DNA of 7,814 nucleotides from an uncultured Haemophilus sp. (GCA_902482195.1 CABSZQ010000052.1:1-7814), one strand, 5' to 3'. Shown: positions 1 through 5,703, counted from the stretch's first letter. The notes: a model not told the origin generated them from the letters alone. Numbers and translations: made by a program.

Positions 1-591
1 GACAAATCCAAGGCTAAACCAATGTTCTGCCATGAAAGGGTCGCTACTTTGATAGAATGCTACGCCAAAGAACATGAAAGTGTCGGCAAGAGAGCCAAAT
101 GTCATGGAGCTGCTCGGGGCAATCCACCACGTTTTTAGTTGGCGTAGGTGGTTGAATACTAACACATCTAATAATTGTCCGAAAACATAAGCACAGAAGC
201 TGGCGAACGCAATACGGAAAACAAACATATTAAATTCACTTAATGCACTTAAGCCTTGATATTGTCCATTAGAGAAAACAACCGAAACAATATAACTCAC
301 GATAAGCGCTGGAATCATCACGATAAAGATGATCCAACGCGCTTCTTTCGCCCCAAATACACGTACCGTTAAATCAGTGGCTAAGAAAATGAATGGGAAA
401 GTGAGTGTGCCCCATGTGCTGTGGAATGAGAAATCATCAGCAAAACCAAGTGCGGTCAATTTTAAATTGATTTCAAATGGAATTTGAACGAAATAGTTAC
501 TGGCTGTGATGATGAAGATGTGAAATAAGCTTAATAAAATTAAAGCAAAACGTTTTTGTTGATCATTGAAGATCGGAGTATTAATTTTCAT
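1..591 (-). CDS. yhhQ: Queuosine precursor (preQ0/preQ1) transporter YhhQ, 3' end cut off by window edge
   Basis: This is the first 197 codons of an integral inner-membrane transporter of the YhhQ/COG1738 (DUF165, VUT) family. The family imports 7-cyano-7-deazaguanine and related queuosine precursors for modification of tRNA wobble position 34. The reading frame is open from the ATG at 591 down to base 1 with no stop, so the C-terminus lies outside the window. The translation starts MKINTPIFNDQQKRF and has family signatures: SNYFVQIP near residue 31, FPFIFLATDLTVRVFG near 65, ARWIIFIVMIPALIVSYI near 84, GQLLDVLVFNHLRQ near 138 and FMAEHW near 187. Several 18-22 residue hydrophobic stretches fit a multi-pass membrane protein. 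The spacer after VQIPFEI carries LTALG, encoded by a USS, and is a little longer than in E. coli as I recall it. The Shine-Dalgarno AAGG lies 7 nt before the ATG and is part of a preQ1 riboswitch, which supports both start and function. Substrate specificity is inferred from the family and riboswitch. Confidence 0.93.
   Translation of the reverse strand, partial: MKINTPIFNDQQKRFALILLSLFHIFIITASNYFVQIPFEINLKLTALGFADDFSFHSTWGTLTFPFIFLATDLTVRVFGAKEARWIIFIVMIPALIVSYIVSVVFSNGQYQGLSALSEFNMFVFRIAFASFCAYVFGQLLDVLVFNHLRQLKTWWIAPSSSMTFGSLADTFMFFGVAFYQSSDPFMAEHWFSLGFV
448..456 (+). repeat. DNA uptake signal sequence (USS) inside yhhQ
   Basis: Perfect AAGTGCGGT, followed by an AT-rich tract typical of the extended H. 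influenzae-type USS. In the gene it is read in reverse and encodes LTAL. Confidence 0.9.
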
Positions 592-598
592 TTTAAGA

Positions 599-635
599 CC
601 TTTTTAGTTGGTTAATCGGGGGTAGGGAACCCGAC
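599..635 (-). ncRNA. preQ1-I riboswitch controlling yhhQ translation
   Basis: Read on the minus strand, the leader has a 5-bp P1 stem, UCGGG (634-630) with CCCGA (620-616), extendable by G635. The P1 loop reads UUCCCUACC (629-621). After P1 comes an A-rich tail beginning UUAACCAAC and ending AAAAAGG (599). Loop bases CCU (626-624) can pair with AGG (601-599) to form the P2 pseudoknot of class I preQ1 aptamers. The C just before the 3' half of P1 (621) sits where the ligand-pairing cytosine is found in the Thermoanaerobacter aptamer, and UUAAC directly after P1 is shared with that RNA. The paired AAGG is also the Shine-Dalgarno of yhhQ, 7 nt before its ATG, so ligand binding should block translation. 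The fold was made by eye. Gammaproteobacterial preQ1-I elements ahead of COG1738 genes are known; I do not assign a subtype. Confidence 0.87.
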
Positions 636-649
636 ATGAGAAATAAATC

Positions 650-662
650 CGCCAAATTGGCG
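650..662. repeat. Short perfect inverted repeat near the yhhQ transcription start
   Basis: CGCCAA and TTGGCG flank a single central A, giving a 13-bp near-perfect palindrome. It falls at the predicted start of the yhhQ transcript, upstream of the riboswitch. It could be a small 5' hairpin (CGCCA/TGGCG with a 3-nt loop) or an operator; nothing here decides between them. Confidence 0.4.
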
Positions 663-670
663 AGCCGTGA

Positions 671-698
671 ATAATACTAGAATTTATTGGGATTGCAA
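671..698 (-). promoter_or_regulatory. Predicted sigma70 promoter of yhhQ
   Basis: On the minus strand a -35 candidate TTGCAA (698-693) is followed by a 16-bp spacer and a -10 candidate TATTAT (676-671). This would start transcription near 664, giving a leader of about 73 nt with the riboswitch complete. It lies immediately downstream of a USS (701-709). The call is by motif match only. Confidence 0.55.
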
Positions 699-700
699 GA

Positions 701-709
701 AAGTGCGGT
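701..709 (+). repeat. DNA uptake signal sequence (USS) upstream of the yhhQ promoter
   Basis: Perfect AAGTGCGGT followed by CAAAAATTTAG, an extended-USS AT tract. It is the last perfect copy before the 4.5-kb USS-free stretch. Confidence 0.9.
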
Positions 710-756
710 CAAAAATTTAGGCTTTTTATTTGTTTTATCTTTATTTTAATAACAGT

Positions 757-775
757 GATAAGAATTTTCATTTAC
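757..775 (+). promoter_or_regulatory. Fur box of the fepA-like gene
   Basis: The 19-mer starting GATAAGAATTTTCATTT and ending AC matches 13 of 19 positions of the classical Fur consensus GATAATGATAATCATTATC, including both outer half-site cores. Its right end overlaps the predicted -35 at 771-776, so iron-loaded Fur should block RNA polymerase. This fits an iron-repressed siderophore receptor. Recognised by eye. Confidence 0.65.
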
Positions 776-799
776 ACTAAAATGATATTGTACTAGAAT
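771..799 (+). promoter_or_regulatory. Predicted sigma70 promoter of the fepA-like gene
   Basis: TTTACA (771-776) and TAGAAT (794-799) are separated by an ideal 17 bp. Transcription would begin around 806, leaving a leader of about 35 nt before the ATG at 841. The -35 hexamer lies within the Fur box. Confidence 0.65.
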
Positions 800-828
800 T
801 CTCAGGCATTTTTATTTCACATATGCGT

Positions 829-834
829 GGGGAG
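829..834 (+). promoter_or_regulatory. Ribosome binding site that fixes the fepA-like start at 841
   Basis: GGGGAG lies 6 nt before the ATG at 841. The in-frame ATG at 823 is upstream of this site, has no purine-rich sequence of its own, and would put six charged or polar residues (MRGEHS) ahead of the signal peptide. The 841 start is therefore preferred. Confidence 0.8.
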
Positions 835-840
835 CATTCA

Positions 841-3096
841 ATGTATAAAACCAATCATTTAAAAACAACATCATTCTTTGCATTAAGCACATTAACAATC
901 GCGCTTTTTTCAAGCTATTCTTATGGCGAAGAGAAGCTTGAGGAAATTAAAGTTACAGCAGAAAATCAGGTAAAACAATCACTTGGTTCTTCTCTTGTGA
1001 CGGCAAAAGATTTAGAGAAACGTCCTGCGACAAATGATATTTCTGAAGTATTACGTACTATGCCCGGTGTGAACTTAACGGGTAACTCATCTACAGGACA
1101 ACGTGGTAATAAACGTCAAATTGATATTCGTGGCATGGGGCCAGAAAATACATTGATTTTAGTGGACGGAAAACCTGTCACCTCTCGTAATGCAGAACGT
1201 TATGGTGTGCGTGGTGAACGTAATTCCCGTGGCGACAGCAACTGGGTGCCGGTTGAAGCGATTGAAAAAATTGAAGTATTACGTGGTCCTTCAGCAGCAC
1301 GCTATGGTTCAGGTGCAATGGGTGGGGTGGTTAATATTATCACAAAACCCGTTACCAATGATTTGCACGGTAGCTTAAGTTATTACACCAACCAACCAGA
1401 AGACAGCAAAGAGGGGGCAACGAACCGTGTCGGTTTTAACCTAAGCGGGGCATTAATTAAAGATGTATTGCAATTCCGTTTATATGGTAACTGGAACAAA
1501 ACAGAAGCAGATGAAGTCGGCATTAATGGCGATCCTGCAATTGCTGGGCGTGAAGGTGTACGTAATAAAGATATTAATGGCCGTTTAGTGTGGAATATCA
1601 ATGAGAAAAATAAATTAACCTTGGATTCTGGTTTCAGTCGTCAAGGCAATATTTATAACGGTGATACGCAAAATAGCTCAGCAGGGCTTTACAATAATAA
1701 AAACTATCCTGAAACCAAAACGTTGGCAGGAAGTAAAGCTGAAACTGCTCGTTTATATCGTCAGAACTATGCTTTAACCTATGAAGGTAAATTCGATCAT
1801 TTTGACAATAAAACTTATATTACTTTTGATAAAACTAAAAACAGCCGTTTACCAGAATATTTAGCGGGTGGTCCAGAGGGCAGTTATTCTAGTACATCAG
1901 CTTTTAGCGATTCTATTCTTAAAAATACGCGTTTTAGTTCAGAATTCTATATCCCATTTACCTTGGGTGTAGATCATATGCTGACAGTTGGTTTTGAAGG
2001 TGCACATAGCAGTTTAGATGATGACGCTTCTATGACACAGTTACTTGGTGGACGACGAGACAAGAATACAGGGAAGGTGCTTTATGATTTGAAAGAACGC
2101 CTACCAACCAGCATCTCAAATGTACGAGGTGGTCATAGCAGTCAAACTGAATGGGCAGTATTTGTTGAAGATAATATTTCAGCAACCCAATCTACCATCT
2201 TAACGCCATCTTTGCGTTATGATTACAACACCTATTCTGGTTCTAATCTAAGTGGCGGATTAAACTTCTTACAAAGTCTCAACGATGATTGGAGAATTAA
2301 AGGTGGGATAGCAAGAGCTTATAAAGCACCGAATCTTTATCAAACTAACCCGAATTACTTGTTGTTTACTTTAGGTCAAGGTTGTCCAACGAATGTACCA
2401 AATAATAAAACTTGTTATTTCCAAGGTAATAGCGACATTAAACCAGAAACCAGCTGGAATAAAGAAATCGGAATTGAATATGATAAAGACGGGCTTCTTG
2501 CTTCTGTGGCTTACTTCCGTAATGACTATCGTAACAAAATCGTGTCTGATGGTGAATTTATCGGTTTAACTAACTTAGGTAACTATGTGTATAAATGGGG
2601 TAATGCAAACCGCGCAGTGATTGAAGGTTTTGAAGGTAATCTGACATTACCATTAATCCAAGATAAATTAAACTGGGTGAATAACTTCACTTATATGCAT
2701 AAAACCAAAAATAAAGATACCGGTAACCCGCTTTCTATCGTGCCGAAATATACCTTGAACTCAAGCTTAAGTTATAAAATTGCCGATAGTTTGGATGCAA
2801 TGTTAACTTATACGCAATACGGTAAACAAAAATCCCGTAAAAATCCAGAGAACCGTATGGAAAATGGTAACGATAAAAATATTAATCAGCTTGCTGGCTC
2901 AGAAGATATTGGTGGCTATGCAGTTTGGGGATTAAGTGCGGGTTATAATTGGAAAGATACAATCAGCATTCGTGTTGGCGTAAGTAACTTATTTGATAAA
3001 CGCATTTATCGTTCATCAAGCAGTACAAATTACAATGCTCATACTTATAACGAACCTGGTCGTGCTTATTACGCAACAGTAAAATATACTTTCTAA
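841..3096 (+). CDS. fepA: FepA-type TonB-dependent catecholate siderophore receptor
   Basis: This is a 751-residue outer-membrane receptor that would bind a ferric catecholate siderophore, probably enterobactin or a relative, and pass it to the periplasm using TonB energy. Residues 1-29 form a signal peptide, with likely cleavage after SYSYG. A TonB box candidate, EEIKVTA, is at 34-40. The plug follows, with the motifs IDIRGMGPENTLILVDGKPV and VEAIEKIEVLRGPSAARYGS, ending near NIITKP. The rest is a 22-strand-type barrel ending in aromatic F (YYATVKYTF), the usual assembly signal. FepA landmarks include a Cys pair (C515, C525) in an extracellular loop followed by KPETSWNKEIGIEYDKDG, then YFRNDYRNKI, then NLFDKR and a TYNEPGR stretch near the C-terminus. 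Length is close to E. coli FepA. It is monocistronic, with its own promoter, Fur box and terminator. BfeA, PfeA and IroN belong to the same subfamily, so the exact ligand is uncertain; the fepA symbol is by resemblance. Confidence 0.88.
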   Translation: MYKTNHLKTTSFFALSTLTIALFSSYSYGEEKLEEIKVTAENQVKQSLGSSLVTAKDLEKRPATNDISEVLRTMPGVNLTGNSSTGQRGNKRQIDIRGMGPENTLILVDGKPVTSRNAERYGVRGERNSRGDSNWVPVEAIEKIEVLRGPSAARYGSGAMGGVVNIITKPVTNDLHGSLSYYTNQPEDSKEGATNRVGFNLSGALIKDVLQFRLYGNWNKTEADEVGINGDPAIAGREGVRNKDINGRLVWNINEKNKLTLDSGFSRQGNIYNGDTQNSSAGLYNNKNYPETKTLAGSKAETARLYRQNYALTYEGKFDHFDNKTYITFDKTKNSRLPEYLAGGPEGSYSSTSAFSDSILKNTRFSSEFYIPFTLGVDHMLTVGFEGAHSSLDDDASMTQLLGGRRDKNTGKVLYDLKERLPTSISNVRGGHSSQTEWAVFVEDNISATQSTILTPSLRYDYNTYSGSNLSGGLNFLQSLNDDWRIKGGIARAYKAPNLYQTNPNYLLFTLGQGCPTNVPNNKTCYFQGNSDIKPETSWNKEIGIEYDKDGLLASVAYFRNDYRNKIVSDGEFIGLTNLGNYVYKWGNANRAVIEGFEGNLTLPLIQDKLNWVNNFTYMHKTKNKDTGNPLSIVPKYTLNSSLSYKIADSLDAMLTYTQYGKQKSRKNPENRMENGNDKNINQLAGSEDIGGYAVWGLSAGYNWKDTISIRVGVSNLFDKRIYRSSSSTNYNAHTYNEPGRAYYATVKYTF

Positions 3097-3114
3097 GTAA
3101 GATATAGATGATTC

Positions 3115-3141
3115 AAGCCCTGTTTATACAGGGCTTTTTTT
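3115..3141 (+). terminator. Rho-independent terminator of the fepA-like gene
   Basis: The 8-bp stem AAGCCCTG (3115-3122) with CAGGGCTT (3129-3136) has a 6-nt loop and runs into seven Ts (3135-3141). It lies 19 bp after the stop codon and separates this gene from the next receptor. Confidence 0.9.
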
Positions 3142-3180
3142 GTGTGTGATTAACTTAGACAACAAAAATGCAAAGAAATC

Positions 3181-3209
3181 TTGACTTAATACATGAAAAT
3201 AAATAATAA
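3181..3209 (+). promoter_or_regulatory. Predicted sigma70 promoter of the fetA-like gene
   Basis: TTGACT (3181-3186) is followed after 17 bp by TAATAA (3204-3209); the AT-rich run offers alternative -10 registers such as TATTAT a few bases later. The -10 is embedded in a Fur-box-like sequence. No long homopolymer lies in the spacer, unlike the poly-C tract that makes neisserial fetA phase-variable. Confidence 0.55.
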
Positions 3210-3217
3210 TTATTATC
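3199..3217 (+). promoter_or_regulatory. Fur box of the fetA-like gene
   Basis: The 19 bp ending in AATAATTATTATC matches 14 of 19 positions of the Fur consensus GATAATGATAATCATTATC. It overlaps the predicted -10 element, which predicts iron repression. The sequence is AT-rich, so some match is expected by chance, but its position and gene context support it. Confidence 0.65.
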
Positions 3218-3244
3218 GTTTTAAATCTATGGAAGGTATATATA

Positions 3245-5203
3245 ATGAAGAGAGCAAATTTTGCCTTATTGCCACTTGCCGTATTTGTTGCAGGTCATGT
3301 CCAGGCTGAAGAAAAATTAGATGTGATTAATGTTGTGTCTGAGAATAGCGGGGCAAAAAGTAAAACCAATGTGATTACGACAAAAACAATGGAGCGTAGC
3401 ACTGAGACTGAATTAAAAGGTTTATTAAAAGATGAGCCAGCAATTAATTTTGGTGGTGGTCGTGGTACATCACAATGGTTTACGATCCGAGGTATGGGAC
3501 AAGATCAAGTTGATGTGAAAATTGATGGTGCTTATACCGATGCACAATTATTCCATCACCAAGGTCGTTTCATGTTTGATCCGTCTTTATTGAAACGTGT
3601 TGATGTGCAAAAAGGAACAGGTTCAGCAAGTGCAGGGATCGGGGCAACAAGTGGTGCGATTGTTGCAGAAACAGTGAGCGCAAAAGATTTGCTCAAAGAA
3701 GGGCAAGATATTGGCTTCAAAGTTCACGCAGGTGTAAGTTCAAATAGTGGTTGGTCTAAAGGTGCGACCGTTTATTCTAAAGCAGGCCCATTAGATGCAT
3801 TAATTTCTGCTAATTTTGTGACTGAACGTGATTATAAAGACGGTAATGGATATAAAGTCAAAAATAGTGCATTAGGACAGCGTGGTTTATTGGCTAAGCT
3901 TGGTTTTGATTTGAATGAAAATCACCGAATTGAAGTCAGTCATCGTCAAGAACGTCATTATGGTGTCCGTGCCCTTCGTGAAGAATTTGATTTTGCACAA
4001 GACAATAATGAGGCGAATAATGCTCCTCGCTATCGTATCACACAAAATGATACGACAAGCGTAGAATGGAATGGTAAGGACATGGGCTTTGTGACGAACG
4101 CTAAAGCCAATGTATATCATTCTGTGATTAATCGTAAAGAACCAAGTGAGAATTCGAAAACACGCTTAATTGCGAATGGTGCAAATTTAAATTTAGAAAG
4201 CGCAGTGGGTCAGTCTCATCTTATTAAATACGGTGTTAATTATCGTGATCAAGAGGGTAAACCTAATTCGCTAACCGTACAAAACGGTGTTCAAATGAAA
4301 ACTCAAAAGAAACGTGATGTAGGTGTTTATGCTGAAGGTATTTGGGGCTTAGGTGCTTTTACCTTAACAACTGGATTACGTTATGATCACTTTGATTTCC
4401 GAGCAATGAATGGCAAAAAATCGCATAAGGGAAGTGTAAACCCAAGCGTTGGTTTAATTTATGAAGTGAATAATGATCTAAGCTTTAATGCGAGCTTAAA
4501 CTATGCAACACGTAGTCCTCGTTTCCATGAAGTGATGTTATCTTCAGGTGAAACTCGAGGTCGATCATCCGTTTATTCAATTGCATCGAATATCAAACCA
4601 GAGAAATCACGCAATGCAGAGGTGGGTTTCAATTACAAACTTGCTGATAATTTCTCTTTAAACGGAAGCTATTTCTGGCAAACGGTAAAAGATACACATG
4701 CATTTACGCAAGTAAGCCCTGGTTTTTATGAAATCCAAAATGCAGGTAAGCTAAGAAACCACGGGTATGAAGTCGGTGCTGCTTATAAATATGAAGGTTT
4801 AACATTACGTGCAGGCGTGGCTTATAGTAAACCTGAGTTAGATGGTAGAACAGTAGATAGCACCGTGACTGCTATTCCAATTGGACGTACTTGGACTACA
4901 GGTATGTCTTATCGTTTTACTCAACCTGATATTGAAATTGGCTGGAAAGGTCGTTTTGTACAACATACCAGTTACGATGCTACAACGAATAACCGTGGCG
5001 GTGGTGCAACAACCACTAAACGTCCAGGCTATGGGGTAAGTGATTTCTATATTACATGGAAACCAGCTGAAAATATTAATGTGAACCTTGCGCTAGATAA
5101 TGCCTTTAACAAATATTATCGAAGCCACAGCCAACGTGCAGGTGTGTCAACATTACCTGAACCAGGTCGAGACATTCGTTTAAATGTTAATTATACCTTT
5201 TAA
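3245..5203 (+). CDS. fetA: FetA/FrpB-type TonB-dependent siderophore receptor
   Basis: This is a 652-residue outer-membrane receptor resembling neisserial FetA (FrpB), which takes up ferric enterobactin-like catecholates. Residues 1-21 are a signal peptide, with likely cleavage at VQA|EE. DVINVVSE at 26-33 is the TonB box candidate. The plug has the FetA landmarks LLKDEPAINFGGGRGTSQ, FTIRGMGQDQVDVKIDGAY, LFHHQGRFMFDP and VQKGTGSASAGIGATSGAIV. The barrel has NYATRSPRFHEVM, FSLNGSYFWQTVKD and HSQRAGVSTLPEPGRDIRL, and ends in NYTF. GGAAGG, 8 nt upstream, supports the start. It is shorter than neisserial FetA as I recall it (about 700 residues); much of the difference seems to be a compact loop around residues 338-355, where the neisserial protein has a long charged loop. 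In Neisseria fetA is followed by fetB and further ABC transporter genes; here it is followed by a terminator. Family assignment is firm; ligand and symbol are inferred. Confidence 0.87.
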   Translation: MKRANFALLPLAVFVAGHVQAEEKLDVINVVSENSGAKSKTNVITTKTMERSTETELKGLLKDEPAINFGGGRGTSQWFTIRGMGQDQVDVKIDGAYTDAQLFHHQGRFMFDPSLLKRVDVQKGTGSASAGIGATSGAIVAETVSAKDLLKEGQDIGFKVHAGVSSNSGWSKGATVYSKAGPLDALISANFVTERDYKDGNGYKVKNSALGQRGLLAKLGFDLNENHRIEVSHRQERHYGVRALREEFDFAQDNNEANNAPRYRITQNDTTSVEWNGKDMGFVTNAKANVYHSVINRKEPSENSKTRLIANGANLNLESAVGQSHLIKYGVNYRDQEGKPNSLTVQNGVQMKTQKKRDVGVYAEGIWGLGAFTLTTGLRYDHFDFRAMNGKKSHKGSVNPSVGLIYEVNNDLSFNASLNYATRSPRFHEVMLSSGETRGRSSVYSIASNIKPEKSRNAEVGFNYKLADNFSLNGSYFWQTVKDTHAFTQVSPGFYEIQNAGKLRNHGYEVGAAYKYEGLTLRAGVAYSKPELDGRTVDSTVTAIPIGRTWTTGMSYRFTQPDIEIGWKGRFVQHTSYDATTNNRGGGATTTKRPGYGVSDFYITWKPAENINVNLALDNAFNKYYRSHSQRAGVSTLPEPGRDIRLNVNYTF

Positions 5204-5234
5204 ATAAATTTCCAATTGCTTAACAGGGAATTAA

Positions 5235-5243
5235 AAGTGCGGT
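5235..5243 (+). repeat. DNA uptake signal sequence (USS), left arm of the terminator
   Basis: Perfect AAGTGCGGT forming the 5' arm of the terminator hairpin after the fetA-like gene. Confidence 0.92.
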
Positions 5244-5251
5244 CGATTTTG

Positions 5252-5260
5252 ACCGCACTT
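5252..5260 (-). repeat. DNA uptake signal sequence (USS), right arm of the terminator
   Basis: Perfect inverted copy (ACCGCACTT on the plus strand) forming the 3' arm of the terminator hairpin. Confidence 0.92.
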
Positions 5261-5300
5261 TTTTATTGATTGAATTTAGAAAATAGTGAATTTCAGATAA

Positions 5301-5326
5301 TAAAAAACCCTGCATCGGCAGGGTTC
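5301..5326 (-). terminator. Rho-independent terminator of rpmE
   Basis: On the minus strand, AACCCTGC (5325-5318) and GCAGGGTT (5313-5306) form an 8-bp stem with a 4-nt loop. It is followed by a U run (complement of the As at 5307-5302). It lies 17 bp beyond the rpmE stop, so rpmE and the converging fetA-like gene each have their own hairpin. Confidence 0.88.
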
Positions 5327-5342
5327 TTCACACAGATTCAAA

Positions 5343-5555
5343 TTATTTTGTACCTGGGATTTTGAAACGGCTGTTAAAGCGTTCAACACGACCACCAGTA
5401 TCAACAACACGTTGTTTACCAGTGTAGAATGGGTGGCAGCTACCGCACACATCAAGGTTGATGTCTTTGCCTAAAGTTGAACGAGTTTTGATCACGTTAC
5501 CGCAAGAACAAGTTACAGTGATCTCTTTATATTCTGGATGAATACCTTGTTTCAT
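5343..5555 (-). CDS. rpmE: Large-subunit ribosomal protein bL31 (zinc-binding form)
   Basis: This 70-residue protein is a component of the 50S subunit that helps bridge it to the 30S head. The sequence [13 protein letters not shown]...CSCGN...[15 protein letters not shown]...[11 protein letters not shown] aligns along its whole length with E. coli bL31. The four zinc-ligand cysteines are at 16, 18, 37 and 40, which marks the C+ paralogue rather than the zinc-free YkgM type; that second type is the one normally made in zinc shortage. The start at 5555 is preferred over an in-frame TTG at 5567 because GAGG (5565-5562) is 6 nt before the ATG and because MKxxIHP is the family N-terminus. It is a single-gene unit, with its own promoter, structured leader and terminator, divergent from mutY. 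Confidence 0.96.
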   Translation of the reverse strand: MKQGIHPEYKEITVTCSCGNVIKTRSTLGKDINLDVCGSCHPFYTGKQRVVDTGGRVERFNSRFKIPGTK

Positions 5556-5561
5556 AGAAAA

Positions 5562-5565
5562 CCTC
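5562..5565 (-). promoter_or_regulatory. Ribosome binding site that fixes the rpmE start at 5555
   Basis: GAGG on the minus strand lies 6 nt before the ATG at 5555. The alternative TTG at 5567 would overlap this site and has none of its own. Confidence 0.8.
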
Positions 5566-5576
5566 AAATTGAAGCC

Positions 5577-5636
5577 ACGCCGCTATAAATGCTTTCCACT
5601 TACACCGCGTGAGTTAATAATCGCCGACAATCCGGC
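5577..5636 (-). promoter_or_regulatory. Structured leader of rpmE mRNA, candidate bL31 autoregulatory site
   Basis: The roughly 90-nt rpmE leader can form two hairpins on the minus strand. The first is GCCG/CGGC (5636-5633 with 5626-5623, 6-nt loop). The second is longer: outer ACGC/GCGU (5610-5607 with 5580-5577) and inner UAAGUG/CAUUUA (5602-5597 with 5591-5586), with an internal loop between. The second ends 11 nt before the Shine-Dalgarno. Autogenous control of rpmE by bL31 through its leader has been reported in E. coli. Pairings were drawn by hand, and function is inferred. Confidence 0.5.
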
Positions 5637-5652
5637 ACCAAATAGACTGCGA

Positions 5653-5680
5653 ATTATACTGAAAAAATCAAATTGATCAA
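5653..5680 (-). promoter_or_regulatory. Predicted sigma70 promoter of rpmE
   Basis: On the minus strand TTGATC (5680-5675) is separated by 16 bp from a perfect TATAAT (5658-5653). Transcription would begin around 5646. The -35 lies in the palindrome TTGATCAA, shared with the mutY promoter. Confidence 0.75.
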
Positions 5681-5703
5681 GAGGTGTGCTTTAGTGATAG
5701 AAT
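5673..5703 (+). promoter_or_regulatory. Predicted promoter of the mutY-yggX-mltC operon
   Basis: TGATAGAAT (5695-5703) is an extended -10 element (TGn plus TAGAAT). The best -35 match, TTGATC (5673-5678), is 19 bp upstream, which is long, so the extended -10 may carry most of the activity. The start point would be near 5710, giving a leader of about 38 nt. Confidence 0.5.

Larger units (their letters stand above)
5233..5264 (+). terminator. Terminator of the fetA-like gene made from an inverted USS pair
   Basis: AAAAGTGCGGTC (5233-5244) and GACCGCACTTTT (5251-5262) form a perfect 12-bp stem with a 6-nt loop, followed by further Ts. The flanking A and T runs would let it work in both directions. 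Paired USS copies acting as terminators are well known in Haemophilus. Confidence 0.9.

Noticed and set aside
776..795. Second Fur box downstream of the first in the fepA-like promoter
   Set aside because: The match to consensus is weak and no better than expected for AT-rich DNA.
823..840. Upstream in-frame ATG adding MRGEHS to the FepA-like receptor
   Set aside because: The only good ribosome binding site (GGGGAG, 829-834) lies downstream of this ATG and fits the start at 841, which also gives a normal signal peptide.
1190..1601. Short open frames on both strands inside the FepA-like gene
   Set aside because: They overlap strongly conserved plug and barrel coding sequence, have no recognisable protein and no ribosome binding site; they are shadows.
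2934..2942. Possible USS in the FepA-like gene (AAGTGCGGG)
   Set aside because: It has one mismatch at the last core position, so it is not counted as a perfect USS.
3142..3198. Phase-variable homopolymer tract ahead of the FetA-like gene, as in Neisseria
   Set aside because: The longest runs are only short A or T stretches; there is no poly-C or poly-G tract in the promoter spacer.
3887..4120. 77-codon open frame on the minus strand inside the FetA-like gene
   Set aside because: It is antisense to conserved barrel coding sequence, and its translation has no family resemblance.
3245..5203. Heme or hemoglobin receptor identity for the second receptor
   Set aside because: I do not see the FRAP/NPDL pair typical of heme receptors, while the plug and the C-terminal motifs match FetA/FrpB closely.
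5556..5567. In-frame TTG start adding four residues to bL31
   Set aside because: The ribosome binding site GAGG and the family N-terminus MKxxIHP both point to the ATG at 5555.
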